A DNA stretch of 14,680 nucleotides from JARROD01 sp037384225. Lineage in GTDB: Bacteria; Pseudomonadota; Gammaproteobacteria; Pseudomonadales; Cellvibrionaceae. The position numbers and the translations under genes are program-made. The stretch spans positions 1 to 14,680 of the forward strand of contig JARROD010000187.1 of assembly GCA_037384225.1 (NCBI GenBank), given 5' to 3'. The first letter of the stretch is position 1, and every line of letters begins with the position of its first letter. This document shows positions 12,943 to 14,680 of this stretch, one piece after another. The notes under the pieces are model-generated. The model was not told the origin of the DNA, did not search any database, and saw only the letters and a list, made by a program, of their open reading frames with translations.

Positions 12943-13414
12943 TTAGCGTTGATTCGCCAGGGTCATAGGCGTTACCTTTCCTGCCATTGATTGCCCTTTT
13001 CGCACGACTTTTACGAACAAAAGTGCAAGGGCTGCTTCTGTAGAACAGGAGCTTGATAGCAACAACTCCATTGTTTTATGAAATTTATTCTGCTGAATAG
13101 TGTATCTGGCTTCTTTCGTCCAATAGCTGTAGGTGATGATTATCAGATCACCTAACCCTTTAGTCACAGGTGGTTTTGATGGCCAAAGGCCGGAATTAAA
13201 TCTCACATGCCCTGGATTACCATGCACCTCGTAATACTGGATATTTGTGTAATGTTTTTGCAGTAAGCGTGCAAAAAATCTGAAAAATTAATTCCTTTTT
13301 TGGGAATATTTGTTTGTTCGCTTTTCCCGTCGTCCAGAAATGACATGCACTTAATTTTAGCCGACAAGCGCGGTTTTTACATTCCGGAGAGGTGATTTCT
13401 GTGCTATATGCCAA
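12943..13414 (-). pseudogene. Frameshifted remnant of an unrecognised gene
   Basis: The 610-bp stretch 12890-13500 has no intact convincing gene, but the minus strand holds a coding-like remnant. From 13287 it is open without a start: FFARLLQKHYTNIQYYEVHG, then NPGHVRFNSGLWPSKPP, then TKGLGDLIIITYSYW. Upstream, another frame from a TTG at 13414 runs into this with FPKKELIFQIF. Removing one T from the T6 run at 13273-13278 (A6 on the plus strand) fuses them as KKELIFQIFARLLQKHYTN, which reads naturally. The last about 40 residues look out of character and may be foreign. A 94-aa product from the GTG at 13227 cannot be excluded. Family not recognised. Confidence 0.45.
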
Positions 13415-13421
13415 GTTAGTA

Positions 13422-13444
13422 TATATTTAAATATACATTTAAAT
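13422..13444. promoter_or_regulatory. AT-rich palindromes upstream of phd (possible operator)
   Basis: TATATTTAAATATA (13422-13435) is a perfect 14-bp palindrome. Its core ATTTAAAT (13425-13432) recurs at 13437-13444, 12 bp on, touching the -35 of the phd promoter. Phd-type antitoxins repress their own promoter at palindromes (established), so this is a candidate operator; an UP-element is the alternative. Confidence 0.45.
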
Positions 13445-13494
13445 TGACATTTGGTCGCTTTTTGGGCTATTATTAGTAGGATATGTGAGGAGGA
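13444..13494 (+). promoter_or_regulatory. phd-doc promoter and strong ribosome binding site
   Basis: TTGACA (13444-13449), an 18-nt spacer and TATTAT (13468-13473). A near-perfect Shine-Dalgarno AGGAGGA (13488-13494) stands 6 nt before the phd ATG at 13501, against a weak one before doc. This gives the usual antitoxin excess. Confidence 0.75.
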
Positions 13495-13500
13495 CTCCCT

Positions 13501-13749
13501 ATGGAACATCTATTGACCAACAAAACAGCATCCTTAACAGAGCTTCGTGACCCTAAACAGGTTATTGAGAAGGCTGGAGATACACCTGTTGCAATATTTA
13601 ACCGCAATCAGCTTGAGGGCTATTTTGTACCTGCATCGGCGGTAGGAAAAATAGAACTTACGGTCGCTTCATCAGATGACGTTGCAGATGCTCTAAAGAA
13701 ACGTCGTAAAGCACTCAAGCCAACACTCGACTATTTAAAAGATAAATAA
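13501..13749 (+). CDS. phd: Phd/YefM-family antitoxin
   Basis: Antitoxin of a type II module; it should bind its own promoter with the N-terminal part and the toxin with the C-terminal helix. Its 82 aa compare with 73 for P1 Phd. The Phd/YefM fold is seen as SLTELRDPKQVIEKAGDTPV (11-30) followed by AIFNRNQLEGYFVPASAV, the usual N-R-N / Y-x-V-P pattern. The charged C-terminus DDVADALKKRRKALKPTLDY is the expected toxin-neutralising tail. The ATG at 13501 is supported by AGGAGGA. It is first in an operon, with doc 3 nt after its stop. Codon use is AT-rich compared with the core genes, in line with horizontal transfer. Confidence 0.88.
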   Translation: MEHLLTNKTASLTELRDPKQVIEKAGDTPVAIFNRNQLEGYFVPASAVGKIELTVASSDDVADALKKRRKALKPTLDYLKDK

Positions 13750-13752
13750 TCT

Positions 13753-14124
13753 ATGCGTTATCTTACATGGAAAGATGTGGTTGCGATTCATGATGATATT
13801 CTTGAATCGCACGAATTACAGGGCATGGCTCAGCACAAATCCATTGAAGCCATCATTGCGCGGATAGATAACCGCCTACAATATGGCATGGTTGCGGATA
13901 TATTTGAGTTGGCAGCCTGCTATGCCAGTTATATAGCGGTAGGTTATGCCTTTAATGATGGTAATAAACGAACAGCCTTTGCTACGATGGATATTTGCCT
14001 GACACTCAATGACATTGAGCTAGATTATGATACAGAAGAAGTGGGTAATAAAATCATCAAAGCTGCTCAGGGAATTATTGATGAAGCTGAATTAGCAGAT
14101 TGGCTACGAAGTCAGGCTGTATAG
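13753..14124 (+). CDS. doc: Doc/Fic-family toxin with His-to-Tyr change in Fic motif
   Basis: P1 Doc is a Fic-fold kinase that phosphorylates EF-Tu and stops translation (established). At 123 aa it is full length (P1 Doc 126). The Fic core is visible as FELAACYASYIAVGYAFNDG and NKRTAFATMDICLTLND. The motif H-x-F-x-D/N-x-N-K-R reads Y65-A-F-N-D-G-N-K-R73: the catalytic His is Tyr (codon TAT at 13945-13947, one transition from CAT). All other motif residues are kept. From memory, H66Y is a known inactive mutant of P1 Doc, so this toxin is predicted to lack activity. The ATG is 3 nt after the phd stop with a weak AAGA site, implying coupling. Confidence 0.88.
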   Translation: MRYLTWKDVVAIHDDILESHELQGMAQHKSIEAIIARIDNRLQYGMVADIFELAACYASYIAVGYAFNDGNKRTAFATMDICLTLNDIELDYDTEEVGNKIIKAAQGIIDEAELADWLRSQAV

Positions 14125-14126
14125 CG

Positions 14127-14288
14127 GGTCCTCCTGTCGATCAAATGGTGGGTAAGCTCATCAGCGAACAAATGACCCCTGCAGCCATAGAGACGGTAAT
14201 AGCCATTCGAAGAGAAATAAAAAAACGCCAACAGGAGGCCGATCAACTGCGGTGCAAAGCCATCGAAAAGGCTCAATTCGAAGCTGAC
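14127..14288 (+). pseudogene. Large serine recombinase fragment
   Basis: Just after doc, the frame from the TTG at 14100 gives GPPVDQMVGKLISEQMTPAA, then IETVIAIRREIKKRQQEADQ, then LRCKAIEKAQFEAD. This is recognisable as the region after the zinc ribbon of large serine recombinases: an LTPxAxExAxAxxxE helix, then the coiled coil EADxLRxxxVExAxxEAD. The catalytic domain and the rest are missing, so it is a fragment of about 54 codons. Its end is fused in frame to an unrelated gene piece. Assignment is from memory of the family pattern, without a search. Confidence 0.6.
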
Positions 14289-14673
14289 TGGAAACCCCCT
14301 ACTAAAATTATAAATTTTGCCACCCTCGAATACATTTCACCAAAAGGCCGGGATGATCAAGGCACGATCAAATTTCAAATTCGAGCCGCAGTAAAACTGC
14401 GTGAAGATTGCTTTCTCAGAGCAGGCTACAGTGCAAATGCGGATATCGTTCTTGAAAGAGCAAACCAGGTTCTCGCTATTAATTAAATAGTTATTACAGT
14501 TTGAAAAAGGCAAAAGTTTTGTTGATGTTGAAACCACAACACAAAACTTTGAAAAACAATTTATTGAAACCGGTATTTCTGACGGAATTTTTATAGAAGT
14601 GGAATCGGGCGTGGATGCTGAAAGTCAAAGGGTGCGGCTCCATTTTAGCGATGCTGTCACTGCTACCCGGTGA
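14289..14673 (+). pseudogene. C-terminal remnant of a HlyD/MacA-like periplasmic adaptor
   Basis: Fused in frame to the recombinase fragment: FATLEYISPKGRDDQGTIKF, then QIRAAVKLREDCFLRAGYSA, then NADIVLERANQVLAIN, stop at 14484-14486. After a shift to another frame (from 14494) it goes on as LQFEKGKSFVDVETTTQNFE, then KQFIETGISDGIFIEVESGV, to a TGA at 14671-14673. Together this is the beta-barrel and membrane-proximal end of a membrane fusion protein of an RND or ABC exporter (family pattern R-x-GYSA-x-A-x-I-V-L and E-T-G-x-S-D-G). The N-terminus with hairpin and lipoyl domains is absent. Both a frameshift and a TAG lie between the halves. Clearly non-functional. Confidence 0.7.
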
Positions 14674-14680
14674 CATAGAG

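Noticed and set aside
14494..14676. 60-aa minus-strand frame at the window end
   Set aside because: It is opposite the recognisable adaptor-protein remnant, which explains the coding signal.

Overview
The window looks like part of a gammaproteobacterial chromosome. The nearest guess is Cellvibrionales/Pseudomonadales-type, inferred only from protein flavour and gene order. About two thirds (1-10112) is conserved core and the last third (10113-14680) is an accessory, partly decayed region inserted next to a tRNA gene.

Core part, mostly on the minus strand. The 5' part of acs (acetyl-CoA synthetase, cut by the window edge) and panC lie side by side, with no panB beside panC. An elaA-type acetyltransferase follows on the plus strand, convergent with dnaB. 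A terminator-like 23-bp perfect inverted repeat separates dnaB from the cluster rnr - rlmB - rpsF - rpsR - DUF2232-like membrane protein - rplI, transcribed right to left. This is the classic ribosomal protein S6/S18/L9 neighbourhood joined to RNase R and the 23S rRNA methyltransferase RlmB. A good sigma70-type promoter sits just downstream of rlmB and should drive rpsF. RNase R ends in eleven hexapeptide repeats of the TAQSPK type, and its best start codon is a TTG with a Shine-Dalgarno.

Junction. Divergent from rnr is a complete tRNA-Leu(CAG) with its own strong promoter and an encoded CCA end.

Accessory part. The last 26 bp of the tRNA region recur at 12864-12889, bounding a 2.78-kb insert. 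It holds a broken zinc-ribbon gene and a hipB-hipA toxin-antitoxin operon with a 17-bp perfect palindromic operator over its promoter. TGGAGC repeats phased at exactly 11 bp lie near both ends and look like recombinase arm sites. No integrase is present, so the unit looks like a non-autonomous mini-island. Beyond the right repeat come a frameshifted gene remnant, a phd-doc type II toxin-antitoxin pair whose Doc has Tyr in place of the catalytic Fic histidine, and a chimeric scrap. That scrap joins a serine recombinase fragment to a frameshifted periplasmic adaptor (HlyD/MacA-like) C-terminus. Two toxin-antitoxin modules among gene debris fit a site of repeated insertion and decay.
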